In this document: one piece after another, positions 19,447 to 30,057 of the stretch | How positions within the stretch are numbered: position 1 is the stretch's first letter | Layout of the letters: the number at the start of each line of letters is the position of its first letter | DNA from: Macrostomum hystrix | Taxonomy: Eukaryota > Platyhelminthes > Macrostomidae | Assembly (NCBI GenBank): GCA_950097015.1 | Contig: CATNEN010000035.1 | Location: 1,242,001 to 1,306,000, forward strand | Length of the DNA stretch: 64,000 nucleotides | Direction of reading: 5' to 3' | The notes under the pieces: model-generated | Databases searched by the model: none | The model's input: the letters and a program-made list of their open reading frames with translations, nothing else | What the model was told of the DNA's origin: nothing | Program-made: the position numbers and the translations under genes

Positions 19447-20313
19447 TCGCTGAGTTGTTGGATTATTCGTATCTTCAAACAATTTAATTTCGAGGTTCAG
19501 GTGTTTGAGTGATCAAGCCCCTTTACAGTCTTGACACTGAGACTGCCGATGTACCTTGCATTTCTAATGGATTTATCAGAAGGTGATTAGATTAGCTAGT
19601 TCAATCAATAACTATCAGCCATACACTGCGTGCTTGTCGGCACTTTTAATTATCGCCATTTGGACTTTTTGATAACAAGGTTTTTGAGTCCAATGACGCC
19701 ATTTATTAATTTTGGCAGTAAAAGCTAGGGCGAAAATTATTGCCTTTAGCTTTGTGCATTATCTATCAAAATTTATCTGCTTGCCTTGAATACTGAAAAG
19801 CTTCGCTATGCTCCAAGATATTGATAAGTAACTATAGCCTACATTTTATAATTCAATGTCACTCAATGTGTCAGTTTTAATTAGCTAATTACTTTTAGGA
19901 GTATGGATAGGTAACTACGCTCGTACGTTTCTTAAAAAAGTTTTGGAGGCAGGTTTTTGCCGAAAAACCTGCCGATTTGCCGATCTTCTCTAAATACATT
20001 ATTTTTTAGTCCCATACGGCTGCAGCATTGGCTTTAAAGTCTAAAATCTATCTAGTGGCTTCTGGTCCATGTACAGAAAGACAGCAAATTTAAATTTTAG
20101 AAGAATACCGCAAATTAACTTGAACTCTGATTAAGTATAGGAAACCAAAAGCTTGTTTCCGAGCATTTTGGGTACAGGAGAAGGCGTGTTTTCACAAATA
20201 AAGCTTGACAGAAATTGATGAAGCTATCAAGCTCTCTTTCGCCTCTTCATCTAGTATTCATGCTCCCGGAAAAAGTTGAATCCTCAGACTCATTCATTAT
20301 TTGTGAATTGCAG
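19447..20313. other. Intron 3 of the SLC10 pseudogene
   Basis: A/T-rich stretch between pseudogene exons 3 and 4. No ORF, RNA gene or known repeat was recognised. Confidence 0.4.
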
Positions 20314-20949
20314 TTCAAATCCCCATCATAATCCCATTTGCCGCACTGGTGCCCTGGCTGGGGTTTCTGTTCGGCTACATCCTGACCCGGCTGCTGCGCC
20401 TGTGCCGCAAGCAGGCCGTGGCCATCCCCTGGAGACCGGCATCCAGAACGTCGGCATCCTGATCCTGGTGCTGCAGTTCTCCATGCCGCAGCCGGACGGC
20501 AGCCTGGCAGCGATCGTGCCGCTCATCGTGGCCTTCGTAGATCCCCTGCCCCTCTACGTCCTGCTGGCCGCAAAAAGATTCGTCAACGCCTGCGTCGAAA
20601 GCGTCTCTACGAGATGGACGAGGGTGGCGACAATCCTTCGACTGCGGCTCCCGAACTGGACGGGAATAATGGTTCGGCAGCGGCTACTGGCGACAAGGTC
20701 GGCCGAGCCACGGAGCTGAGCAATGCTCGGTCGGTGGACATCTCAGACTTCGGCCGGATCCAGTACACCAATTCAGTGGACAATTTGGTTCAGGATGATT
20801 GAACCCATGCGCCATATCATGAATCAGTAGTAAAGAGACAGGGTCTGTCACTACTTCAGAGTGTCTTTCCGCCTTTGGCTTTGTAGCTGGTACTGGTGAA
20901 ATGCCGATGCATGCTTGAAGACAAAAATTTACATTTTTGTATGCATGAA

Positions 20950-21265
20950 TCACAAGGGGTGAGTGGCAGAGCGGTCCAACGCGTTTGCCTCTCGCGCCAA
21001 GGTCCCTGAGCTCAATACCGCGGCGGGGCCACATTCATTTGGGGCGCAGCCGCGGAGAGAAGGCTTGGGGGCTCGTGCAATTTACGCCCTTGAGGGCCAA
21101 CCTCCAATGCACAGTGTACACTGCCTGACGATGAGAAAGTCAAGGCGGATGTACACACCTGTGTGAGCGTATGCCTGCGTACAGTATCTGTGTGCGTGTG
21201 TGCTCAGGAGTCAGCGGAATGGGTAGATTTGCTTCCTATCTGCAGGTCGAGTGTCACTAAACTAT
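20950..21265 (+). mobile_element. SINE family B, fullest copy (tRNA-derived)
   Basis: The head ggggtgagtggcagagcgg followed by tgcctctcgcgccaagg resembles the 5' half of a class II (Ser/Leu type) tRNA; the B-box region is gagctcaatacc. The body contains gcagccgcggagagaagg and gagggccaacctccaa, and the tail gtgtgagcgtatgcctgcg. Four further copies lie at 13590, 14715, 25705 and 37535. It is called a SINE and not a tRNA because the 3' half does not fold back and the body repeats elsewhere. Confidence 0.85.
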
Positions 21266-22000
21266 CTGCCATTGCCAGGAGCCCTCCTGCAACTATTTTA
21301 TATTTATTTAGTATGAATCTTCGAACTTCACATCGTAACCTACAGAATCATATTTGTTTCTATGGGTACCATGTTTTTGTCAAACTACGAGTATGCAATA
21401 CTGTAGTCAGTTTGAACATTGAAAATTCCTAAATACACTTAGTAAATGCATGTACTCCAAGATTTCGTTGGACGCCCAGACTCTAATGTTTGATATGAAA
21501 GATGACGAAACGTGTTTAACGTAATCTAAACAAGAAATTTGCGCTCGAAAAATAAATTTAAGAAAGACACAAGCTTTAATTTTCAACAGACTTAAAATTG
21601 TTGTTTCAAAGTTAAAATCGTTTTCGTTCTGAAGCTGGTGGATCAGGGATTCCAATATTCTAATTCTCGTGTTTGCGTTTCTCAGGTCGACCGCTCGCCA
21701 AGGCCGTTGTGTTTGAATCCGGTTTGTTTGTCTTTTTCATCCTCTCAAACGTTTGTTAGCTTTTTCCAAACGTTTGTTTTCCAAACCTCTCCCCTGTGCC
21801 GCCATCTGATTGGCTGGCGCGGGCCTTGTTTGTCAACCCTTACCCCAGACCTGCGTGGCTTTGGCCCTCGCGCCAATCAGCTCTACGTAGCTTTGCCCGT
21901 CCACCCGGCCAGCGCGTACAACCCCTCCCTGCGCGCTGGTGGCTTAACTCTGTTTGTGCACCGCTCAGTGTTCACGCGATGCAAAGCATTTCATTATTAC
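21266..22000. other. Intergenic stretch before the LTR element
   Basis: A/T-rich to about 21640, then GC-richer with the words aaacgtttg and ccaatcag. No coding sequence is supported. The GC-rich part could be further remains of the adjacent LTR element. Confidence 0.35.
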
Positions 22001-22194
22001 TGTAAGACCGTGGGTTAAGTCGCAGTGAATAACAAAACGTGAGGAGACCTCACTGGCTCACGCCAATGTATTTATTGCCAAAGTTGGGGTGGGTGTAACC
22101 AACCTAAGCACGCACACGCTGCAGCGCTAACCCCCACCCCAAACAAGCTGCACCTGCACATCTCAGTGCACGCGCACCAAAAAGCCTGACTACA
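22001..22194 (-). repeat. 3' LTR of the Ty3-type element
   Basis: On the minus strand it begins TGTAGTC and ends TCTTACA (TG...CA). Shared blocks with the 5' LTR are ttggtgcgcgtgcact, cttgtttggggtgggggt, and cgttttgtt with ttcactgc. It carries AATAAA (ggcaataaatac), a plausible polyadenylation signal. It is longer than the 5' LTR because of indels on both sides. Confidence 0.7.
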
Positions 22195-22234
22195 CTACTT
22201 TGCCCCTAGAAGCAAAAGGCAGTCTCGAGTCATG

Positions 22235-23180
22235 TCAGGTGGCCGCCGCTCTCTCGCCGACTGCCGCGGAAAAATGACCGGCAGCGGCGGTGCCGCAGCA
22301 CTGTGGCGGGGGGCACTGCGGCGTTGCCGTGGTTGTCGGCGGCTGGCGGTCTGCAGCGGCCGGAAGCTCCAGTGACGCCCGCCGCTGCACGAAGCGTTTG
22401 AGGCGGTCGTGGTGCACCACCTGCCGGCGCCTGCGGCCGGTCTCGTCTTGGATGCGGTAATTGACCTCGCCCAGGCGCAGGACTCGGTACGGCCGCTTCC
22501 ACTTGGCGCTCAGGCACCGCGTCTGGCCGCGCTCAAGTTGCGCAGCATCACGAGCCCTCTTCGATCGGTACGAACCGAGAGTCCCGGTTGGCCATTCGAT
22601 TGCGCTCGACCGGGGCGCTTCGCAGTCGGCCATGCACTGTCGAAGGCGCTCTGCAGGTTCTCCTGAGTCGCAGGAGGAGGCCATGATGTCCATCGTCGGC
22701 TGCCGGCCGGTCGTCGCTTATCAGCCAGCTGTCGAGAGCCAGCCTCGGTGGCCAGAAGTGGAGGACCTGGTACGGACTGAGGCCGGTCGTGCTGTGCACG
22801 GAGGTGTTGTAGGCCCAGGTCACATACGGCAGCTTGCTGTCCCAGTCCTGCTGGTTCTCGGCCACCGTCGTCGCCAGCTTGCTCCGAGCGTCCGGTTAAC
22901 TCGCTCGACTATTCCGTTGCCGCTCGGATTAAACGGCGACGTGCGAGTCTTCTCGACGCCCAGTTGCTCGCAGAGCCGGCCAAACACCTCGCTCTCGAAT
23001 TGACGTCCCTGGACACTGTGCAGCACCACCGACTTGAAGAGCGCATCCCCCACCGTCACCGCGTCGATCACCGCCAGGGCCGTCTCCATCCACTTGGAGA
23101 AGGCGTCGCACATGCTCAGGATATACGCCTTGCCATCAGTCGTACGCCTGGGTCCCTGATCTAAGGGCCCCTTATGAGCG
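22235..23180 (-). pseudogene. Ty3-type integrase remnant
   Basis: It starts inside the catalytic core (GPLDQGPRRTTDGKAYIL, then the DAFSKW motif with the first aspartate). It continues over the block that normally reads S-D-x-G, here S-V-Q-G, so the second catalytic aspartate is lost. The third motif, NGIVERVNRTL, keeps its glutamate. The C-terminal part (KWKRPYRVLRLG, VHHDRLKRF) matches the GPY/F-like tail of Ty3 integrases. Frame changes near 22560 and 22850 break it. It is not functional. Confidence 0.8.
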
Positions 23181-23203
23181 GGTCGGCCCCAGGCTGCCGA
23201 CCC

Positions 23204-23989
23204 TCAGAAGTTTCCCTGTGGCTGTCCAGTTGGTGTTGGGCACACCGCGGCGGAGTGACCTTTGCCTGAGCACCGGCTGCAGCGCCTACCAATCGCCTTT
23301 GGGCACCGCCTACGAGGGTGTGTGGCCCGGCTGCAGCACTTAATGGGTCCCTTCTGACGCCTGTCTCTTCCGGGTGGTCCCGTTCGCACGCTGGCGGTCA
23401 GCTGCATCTGCTGCTCCAGCTGGCTCAGCCGTCTGTCTTCCACCGATACCGCAGCTGATGTGGCTGTAGTCGCGCGGCTCACCAGCTCAAGCCGCGCAGC
23501 ACTGTCGACGATGGCGGCCAGCGAACACGAGTCCACGTCCTGGTCCTTTAACAGCGCATCTCGCCCGGCAGAAGGCAGGAGTCGGATCAAGCGAAACTTG
23601 ACGTCCTTTTCCCGAGCCGCCACGGAGTCGACCGGACGGGCCCGAAGGTGGTGAAGCTTCAGGCTGTAGGCCAGCTCCCTCAGCGACTCGTTGGGCTGTG
23701 GCTTTCGCTCTTCGAAGTCCTCCATTGCTCTGCAGCAGCTCAGACTGTTGCCGAAGCACTCGATCAGCTTCTCCTTCAGCTTTTCATAGCTGGCTGACAC
23801 GTCTGCCGGCTGCTCCCAGACGAAGATTTGTGCTTCTCCTGTCACTAGCAGTCTCAGCTACTTTGCCTTCTTCTTGTCGTCCCATTCCCAGTCGTCGACG
23901 AAGTCCTCAAATTTGCTGAGCCACATTCTCACGTTGGGGTCGCCGCTAAAGTTTGAAGGCAATAATCTGGCTTGCTCTGATTTGGGCAT
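23204..23989 (-). pseudogene. Ty3-type gag remnant
   Basis: Starts at ATG 23989 (MPKSEQARLL). It has a capsid-like helical region (WLSKFEDFVDDWEW; LKEKLIECFGNS) and a C-terminal zinc knuckle, CSRCSGKGHSAAVC (CX2CX4HX4C), preceded by a second, imperfect Cys/His cluster. An in-frame TAG at 23860 splits it into two open parts. It ends QPQGNF with a stop near 23204, just before the deletion junction with integrase. Confidence 0.8.
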
Positions 23990-24009
23990 ACTGAGACCGC
24001 TGCCACCTG

Positions 24010-24176
24010 TGTAAGAGGTCCATGAGTTAGTTGCAGTGAACAACAAAACGTGCAGCGCTGACCCCCACCCCAAGCAAGCCGCACGTGCACATCTAAACTT
24101 TTAGTTCTACTTCTAGACTTCTAATTCAAGTGGTCCTTGCTAAGTGCACGCGCACCAACAAGGCATGCAGACTACA
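24010..24176 (-). repeat. 5' LTR of the Ty3-type element
   Basis: It begins TGTAGTC and ends TCTTACA like the 3' LTR. It contains about 48 bp of extra sequence between the cacatct and aagtgcacgcgcacc blocks and lacks the segment with the polyadenylation signal. The clear divergence of the two LTRs indicates an old insertion. Confidence 0.65.
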
Positions 24177-24300
24177 ATGAAGTCCATGCCGATGATCAGG
24201 CTGGGCTGGATTCCGTCCCCGACTGTGAAGCGATAGCGCACGCGGATGATCTGGCCAATCGAAAAATCCGCTGCTGACAGGCCAAGGCAGCGCGCGTTTT
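24177..24300 (-). pseudogene. Retropepsin C-terminal fragment outside the 5' LTR
   Basis: Read on the minus strand it encodes SIGQIIRVRYRF, then GDGIQPSLIIGMDFI. The LIIGMDF block is the conserved C-terminal motif of retrotransposon aspartic proteases. It lies upstream of the 5' LTR, where protease does not belong, and ends exactly at the LTR start. It must come from a second copy or a rearrangement. The active-site DTG is not present. Confidence 0.6.
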
Positions 24301-24686
24301 ATGGCCTTCATGGTTCGCTTTCTTTTCGCTTTGCAACTGCGACCTTCGGTATTTATCGTATTTTGATATTCCTAAAGTTAGTCCACAACCCAAATGAACT
24401 TCGTCTTCCTGGTGTCTACAATCACCTAACCAAACTTAATCGAATTGAAGAGGTAAATGAGAAAACTTTAACCTTATACAAGCATTTGCCACGGTCTGTA
24501 GCGAGAGCCGGCTATAAAGCTATGTTGCTATAAACTGAAATGGTGACAGTAAACCCGGATTATGTCAATGATGTCTGCAGTTGCTGCTGCGGTCCAGAAA
24601 TGCAACTGGTTCGACAATCAAACCAGTGAACAGCTTTATTTGAGCGTCATCGCGTACTAGCCTCGATGAAGCCTCGATTATCGAAT
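24301..24686. other. Unassigned sequence
   Basis: No gene or known repeat was recognised between the protease fragment and the first copy of dispersed repeat X. Confidence 0.3.
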
Positions 24687-25050
24687 TCTTTTAACAGTAG
24701 AAATACCACGGGGTACTTAAAATTCCCACATTTATCTTTTTTCTGCCTCTCCTGAAATGTTCCACCAATCGCCATGAAAATGCAGAACACTATCAAAAAT
24801 TTCCCGCTCTATCCGATTAAACAACTTCCAGAATCACGAAATGTCGGCATCGTCGAGATATTCAACAATTCTCGTCGGGGTGTCAGTTGGCAAGAACTAC
24901 AAGTAAAAACATAAGTTTTCTGCTCACCAAATTTCATCATGTAATAATGCTGGCTATATTGTTTACTATATTGTATTGATTATATTGTTTATTTATACAC
25001 TTTTGAACCAATGTGGATTCGCCAAAGAGGTTGTACTGAGCAATGCTGTT
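24687..25050. repeat. Dispersed repeat X, copy 1
   Basis: Begins taacagtagaaataccacgg, runs through cccgctctatccgattaaac and aacaacttccagaatcacg, and ends gattcgccaaagaggttg. Two further copies lie in a synaptotagmin intron (38446 and 38941). There is no ORF, terminal inverted repeat or tRNA head, so the class is unknown. Confidence 0.75.
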
Positions 25051-25559
25051 TGTCCTCCATCAGGGCCTTCGACAAGAATCGCTGAACATCTCGACGATGC
25101 TGACGTCGGACGGCTTTGAAAGTTAGTTCATCGTAAACAACGGAAAATTTCGATCCATTTGGTGGACTTTCACGAAAGTCGGTCATTAGGTTTGGGAGCT
25201 ATTGTGAAATAGGCAGTGGGTGTTTGAAATATCCCCGTGGTCTTCCTACTGCTAAAGCTATGAGTATTTCTCGTGTCATTGCTCGGTATCCTGTTAGCTC
25301 ATTCAATCGGCTCTGAAGTCGTCTCATTGCTTAAACCGGCGCGATTGATAAATTCGGTAGCGCCCAAATCCAAAGATCGTGCCGAACGAGCAGATTGACC
25401 AGGTCGATCGGTCGATAGTGCTGTTCTTCCGGGTGATCGACGAAGTCTCCGAGTCTGGACAGATTTGATTGACAGGCAAACATTATTGAGAATCAGTTCG
25501 ATCTCTGGGTGAGTTTACAAATCGTTCACAAACGAGCCACACACACCTGATGCTTACAC
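25051..25559. other. Unassigned sequence
   Basis: No supported gene. A 65-codon minus-strand ORF overlaps the end of repeat X and has no recognisable family. Confidence 0.3.
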
Positions 25560-25695
25560 CCATTTAACTGCTGGGCAAATTGAAGCAATGCAGAAGTGCC
25601 TTGCAAAGGACACAAATTGTTCCAGTGGAGTCATGAATCGAATCGCCGACCTTCAAGTCGTGCGTCTGACGCTTTAATGCTTGAGCAACAACACT
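25560..25695 (-). mobile_element. SINE family A copy
   Basis: On the minus strand: B-box-like gattcgattcatgactcc, then tttgtgtcctttgcaagg and gcattgcttcaatttgccc. These match the head and core of the full copy at 18885. Confidence 0.7.
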
Positions 25696-25704
25696 GCATG
25701 TACA

Positions 25705-25885
25705 CATGCACAGAGGAGTGAACATCTTCCATGACTTTTCATGGATACGTAGTGTACAATTTCACAGCCCTCATGGACGCAAATGGCACTGCGCGACTGC
25801 ACCTTATATTAGTTGGAGTTCGGGGACCCTGGCGTGAGAGTTGGAAGTGCTATCCGCTCTGCCACTCCTCCACTTATCAATCGTT
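25705..25885 (-). mobile_element. SINE family B copy, degraded
   Basis: On the minus strand the head ggaggagtggcagagcgg is followed by a short body. The fragment gtacacatgcacagagg and the gacttttcatgg region match the tail of other B copies. The GC-rich middle is shortened. Confidence 0.6.
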
Positions 25886-27308
25886 GTGATTTTACTAACC
25901 TGTCATGAGAGATTATGCCATCCATGACGTACCTGGTCCCTAAATCTGAAAAGGTGCAACTATTAGGCAAAACGTGCGTTAACATTTTTTAGCTGTATTG
26001 AATTATAGCTGTAAAAAAACTTACAAAAATAGCCACTAGACAAGCTGGAAACGCACAACAAACGCCAAAGTGTAGCTTTTGAAGAACATTTTAAAAAGTC
26101 TTCTTTTCTAACAGAGTTTTCCGTTTTTGTTGTGTCCGGTCTGTGAATATTCGTCCGAGGAAGTATGCAGCTTTTATCCCAAATTCGGAGTCATATCTGG
26201 CTCTCAGATGCTTTGATGCCATGCAGCGAAAATAGCAGAAGAAGGGAAAGAGACTTAATGGCAGCTCATTAACTCCACGTCCACGGATTCTTGTTGCTCA
26301 ACCAACCAGCTCTAGCTGATCGAAATGCAGCCTGTTCCCATGCTTCTCAAACTCGCAATTGATGGGTTTCTTAGTTGCTGAGCTCATCTAACACTCCATG
26401 AGGGCACATTGCTGGTTGGTGTTCAATGCGTAGGGCTTCGAGTGTTATGATCTTGAGAATATATTCGGTGAAATTCGACAACAACCAACAATTTAAAAGC
26501 GTCAAATATCCAAATATCTAGAAAATCACAAAAATTCAGGCTGACCACTAGGATCTAAAAACTTTGTTTAAGCTAGTGTTCCCATATCCCGACCCCCTCC
26601 TCTCCCCTCCTAACGGAAAGCCTCTACGGCAAACCACCAGATTTTAAGGCCTTTTCAGATACTAAAATGGCGAATGCGGATACAGCAGAACGACTGGTGT
26701 CCACAATCAGCCACAATCAGCGCAATGGGAAGACATTTTCATTGCGTAAAGTGCGGCGGGGAGTTAGAGCGTGCAGAGCGGAGAAGCTTTCGCTAAGAGC
26801 TTTGGGCTACGGGCATCAGGGATCAGGGAAGTTTCCGCTGGCAGCGTTTTGGAAAGATGGAAAAAAATTTCCCTTGCGAATGCATACGCTGATGCGCACT
26901 GCGGGAGACACAATGTCTGCGTACGCAACTACGCGCTCCCTTACTGCCCCCGCAGGGAATGCAGTGTGCCTTGCGCACGAACTAGAAGAGAAAAGATATC
27001 GCTCCCAAGTTGACCGTCCAACGCGCCAAGCCCCCCCAACACCCAAAAGGTAGCAGGCCTATTGGGCAGCAACTGCGTCTGTTTTCACCTGCGATGCTTC
27101 TGTGATGGTGGTAGAAGCGAACGATCGTGGGATAGGGAGACAGATCAAGAGAGAATGGTCTTGAGCGGCAGGCTTTTCGGGCGGGGCATGGTTCCGATTT
27201 GAAGGCGGATTCGCAGCACCACCAACCCACCAGACCAATATCTGGCTAAGCTTTCGCCCCGGCAACACGACCAAGTCTTATACCCTACTTCCCCTTTGCC
27301 TTGTTCAG
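25886..27308. other. Upstream region of the glutamine-rich gene
   Basis: A/T-rich to about 26570, then GC-richer. A 128-codon ORF at 26667-27053 has no family resemblance and unusual composition, so it is not called. Any promoter or upstream exons of the gene at 27309 would lie here. Confidence 0.3.
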
Positions 27309-28345
27309 CCATCGGGACGTCAAGCAGCGATGGAGGCCAGACACCGTCAGCAGGACAGCAATGTAGCCTCCTGCGGCGGCACCGTCACATCAGTGCTGGC
27401 CCGTCATCTCGGCGGCCCCGTTCGAACCGTAGAGAAGACGGCGGCTATGAGGGAGCGAGGATGCTCGCGCGAGAACGTTGGCGATCGGGAGCACGACGGC
27501 TGCAGAGTCAACGATCACGACGCTGCCTCGTCCTCGCTTGGAAGCCCCGTGACTGATGACCTGGACGTTTCCGACCTGGCTAGTTGCCGGGGCGTGGTGG
27601 CGCCGGGGGCAGGTAACACTGTTCACCGCAGCGAGCTGACTGTCAGCAACATCCGCCAGCAGGACAGCGGCTGGGCCGCGCGCACCGACGTCACTTTCCG
27701 CCATCGCGCTGACCGTTTGTTTTATGTGGACTCCGGAGCTCGAATGCATGGACCCACCGACTTGCGCGACCGCGTCCGCGTGGCCGGTATTCGACGCCAA
27801 GAAGCAAGAAAGCGTCAGCAGGAGAAGCAGCAGCAGCAGCAGCAGCATCGGCAGACTCGCGTAGTTGTTCAGCACAGGCGGCAGGACAGCGGGTTGGACA
27901 CCCAGCTGAGCGACCTGGAGCGGTGTCTGGACCAGGCCATGGCCAGCATTCGGCGAGGCCGCCTTTTCACCAGCGACGGAAGAAGCTGCGCAGCCGGTAT
28001 CGGGGGCGGCAGCAGCGACTCGCTGGCTGCGGCAGAAGATCAACGCCGTCGACGTCGGGGCAACTCGGAGCCACCATTTGAGTTTGCCTACACGCAGCGA
28101 ACCGCGACTTTCAGACCAGCTGAAGTTTACGAAGAGGTTGAAATCACCACCATGCGGCCCATTGGCCGCGGCATCCAGGACCTCGGCAGCGCCAGTCGGT
28201 TCGTGTTCACGTCGAACCCACAGCTGGCTGCGACATGCCGGCGAACGGCCACCATCGCGGCGTCGACTTCAACGCCTGGCGCTGTCAGGCGTCGCCTCCT
28301 GCTGCCAACATCGCCATCGTCGCTGCGAGCTGAGCAGAGCTACCA

Positions 28346-28387
<42 letters not shown>

Positions 28388-28523
28388 TCGGAGGCATCAG
28401 TCGGCGGCCAACGTGATGGAGTACAGCAGCCATCGTTACCAGAGGCAGCAGCAGCTGAGGCAGGCGCCCGCAGCCTTCTGGGGTGGCGGTGGCGGTACTG
28501 GAAATGGCTACTGGCGCGGGTAG
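27309..28523 (+). CDS. Glutamine-rich protein of unknown function (single large exon)
   Basis: The open frame runs to a TAG at 28523; the first ATG is 27330 (MEARHRQQDS), giving 397 residues. A strong pyrimidine tract ending in cccctttgccttgttcag at 27308 looks like a 3' splice site. This is therefore either the last exon of a longer gene or a spliced-leader acceptor. The protein is polar and Arg/Gln/Ser-rich. It has a short Gln run near residue 170, a run of about 14 Gln near residue 345 encoded by CAG repeats, and a glycine-rich tail. The word (R)QDSG recurs three to four times (RQQDSN, RQQDSGW, RRQDSGLD), and a coiled-coil-like stretch (SDLERCLDQAMASIRRG) follows the third. No known domain was recognised. 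It converges with the synaptotagmin gene downstream. Confidence 0.6.
28348..28385 (+). repeat. CAG trinucleotide run coding for polyglutamine
   Basis: An uninterrupted stretch of about 12 CAG codons inside the glutamine-rich ORF. A pure CAG tract is prone to length change. Confidence 0.9.
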
Positions 28524-29318
28524 ACACTGAAGCCGAAACATTGCAGTGAGAAGTGCGTCGGAGGTGCTTTATAATTATAGCCTCAATGACAGAGTCAAAA
28601 ACTTTACTATATTTACTTTTTTCTCGATAATTTTCTTGTTTATTCAGTGCTTTTAATCAGAAATATTCTCTTGTACTAGCATGTTATTGACCGCATGAGC
28701 CTAACATTTAATCATTTTTATTACCCCTGAACTGTGATAACAACAATATAGAGAATAGTCAGCAAGCCCTGTACACTGGCGAACCATTTGAGTGAGTGTA
28801 CGTATTGGATCTACTTCATGTAGTATAAAGAAAGCTATATTGGAAACGTTTGAATTCTAAAGAGATTTCTTAAGTATCTTTTTTTCACCCTAACTTTGAG
28901 CATCTGTTATAACGATTATTTATTTTTTTATCTTTAATTATCCTTTAGTAAAAGATTCGCTATTTTAAATCACTCGAATCTATATTCTTATTAACTCGTA
29001 GCTTTACTGACTAAATTATTTCTGGCAAAAAGTACAGATTTCTGACATCAATTAGCGAAATGTTTAATTATTGTCTTGCTTAATTACTCATGTGAAATGT
29101 ATATATATATATATGTCTTATTATTTTGACTTTTTTTGCCCTCTGTTATTACTTAAGGCATCACAAAAAAGATAAATTACATACTTAGTACTGAGTCCAA
29201 AGGAATAAAATATTTTGTATCGCGTTTAAAATTTGAAGTCATTAAAAAACAAAACTTTAACACTTTTCGCGCGATGCTGGAAAGGTGAAAAACAAAAATT
29301 TTGTCGCCTGTTCATATT
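28524..29318. other. 3' flank of the glutamine-rich gene
   Basis: Strongly A/T-rich, with an (AT)n run near 29100 and an AATAAA near 29205. No other feature was recognised. Confidence 0.4.
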
Positions 29319-29955
29319 AGCCTGAAGGTTACACCTGAACATGTAATTGGTTAGTTCCAGAACAGCCTGAAGGTTACACCTGAACAGGTAATTGGCTAGT
29401 TCCAGAACTGCGTGAAGGTTACACCTGAACAGGTAATTGGCTAGTTCCAGAACTGCGTGAAGGTTACACCTGAACAGGTAATTGGTTAGTTCCAGAACTG
29501 CGTGAAGGTTACACCTGAACAGGTAATTGGCTAGTTCCAGAACTGCCTGAAGGTTACACCTGAACAGGTAATTGGTTAGTTCCAGAACGGCCTGAAGGTT
29601 ACACCTGAACAGGTAATTGGTTAGTTCCAGAACGGCCTGAAGGTTACACCTGAACATGTAATTGGCTAGTTCCAGAACTGCCTGAAGGTTACACCTGAAC
29701 AGGTAATTGGTTAGTTCCAGAACTGCCTGAAGGTTACACCTGAACAGGTAATTGGTTAGTTCCAGAACTGCCTGAAGGTTACACCTGAACAGGTAATTGG
29801 TTAGTTCCAGAACAGCCTGAAGGTTACACCTGAACAGGTAATTGGTTAGTTCCAGAACAGCCTGAAGGTTACACCTGAACAGGTAATTGGCTAGTTCCAG
29901 AACTGCCTGAAGGTTACACCTGAACAGGTAATTGGCTAGTTCCAGAACTGCCTGA
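29319..29955. repeat. 45-bp minisatellite, about 14 units
   Basis: The unit begins cctgaaggttacacctgaac and continues with aggtaattggttagttccag. Units differ by a few substitutions (ggttag/ggctag; aactg/aacag/aacgg). It lies between the 3' ends of the glutamine-rich gene and the synaptotagmin gene. Confidence 0.97.
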
Positions 29956-30057
29956 AGAATACAAAAGTTATACTGAAAAGAGTAGACAGTTAAGCCAAAG
30001 TTAGACTTAAACTCAAATCAAATAAATGTTTCTCTGAAGGTTAACAGCCAAATCTGG

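Larger units (their letters stand above)
17903..20802 (+). pseudogene. SLC10-family transporter pseudogene (inverted copy)
   Basis: Paralogue of the SLC10 gene at 13065-16892 with the same four-exon plan: about 17903-18224, 18496-18691, 19194-19446 and 20314-20802. It starts with a signal peptide (QLQLLLAMGCLACLSQA) and PIIFKTQGQ. Several lesions are visible. In exon 1 the sequence jumps from ENSIVGQK into RPVGLAVGWCTQF in another frame, deleting the first helix and about 70 codons. Exon 3 has one extra base near 19305, after LLQLVVPV. The exon 3 donor is lost: ctgag stands where the intact gene has gtgag. Exon 4 lacks a base near 20432 (AIP/LETGIQN) and another near 20573. Exon 2 is still open and keeps CSPGGGNSN. 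The combination makes a non-functional locus very likely. Intron 2 carries a full SINE A. Confidence 0.88.
22001..24176 (-). mobile_element. Deleted Ty3-type LTR retrotransposon
   Basis: The element runs right to left: 5' LTR 24010-24176, gag 23989-23204, the C-terminal two thirds of integrase 23180-22235, a purine-rich aggggcaaag tract just before the 3' LTR, and the 3' LTR 22001-22194. Protease, reverse transcriptase, RNase H and the integrase N-terminus are missing: gag passes straight into integrase near 23190. It therefore cannot be autonomous. No target-site duplication is seen, and a protease fragment abuts the 5' LTR on the outside, so the locus is rearranged. Confidence 0.85.

Noticed and set aside
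20950-21035. tRNA-Ser/Leu gene
   Set aside because: Only the 5' half is tRNA-like. The sequence continues into a body that recurs at four other places, so it is a SINE head.
26667-27053. 128-codon plus-strand ORF
   Set aside because: No family resemblance, low-complexity composition and overlapping frames on the other strand; not enough to call a gene.
27390-28043. 217-codon minus-strand ORF antisense to the glutamine-rich gene
   Set aside because: Its Leu runs are the complement of the CAG tract; the plus strand has the better start, acceptor and length.
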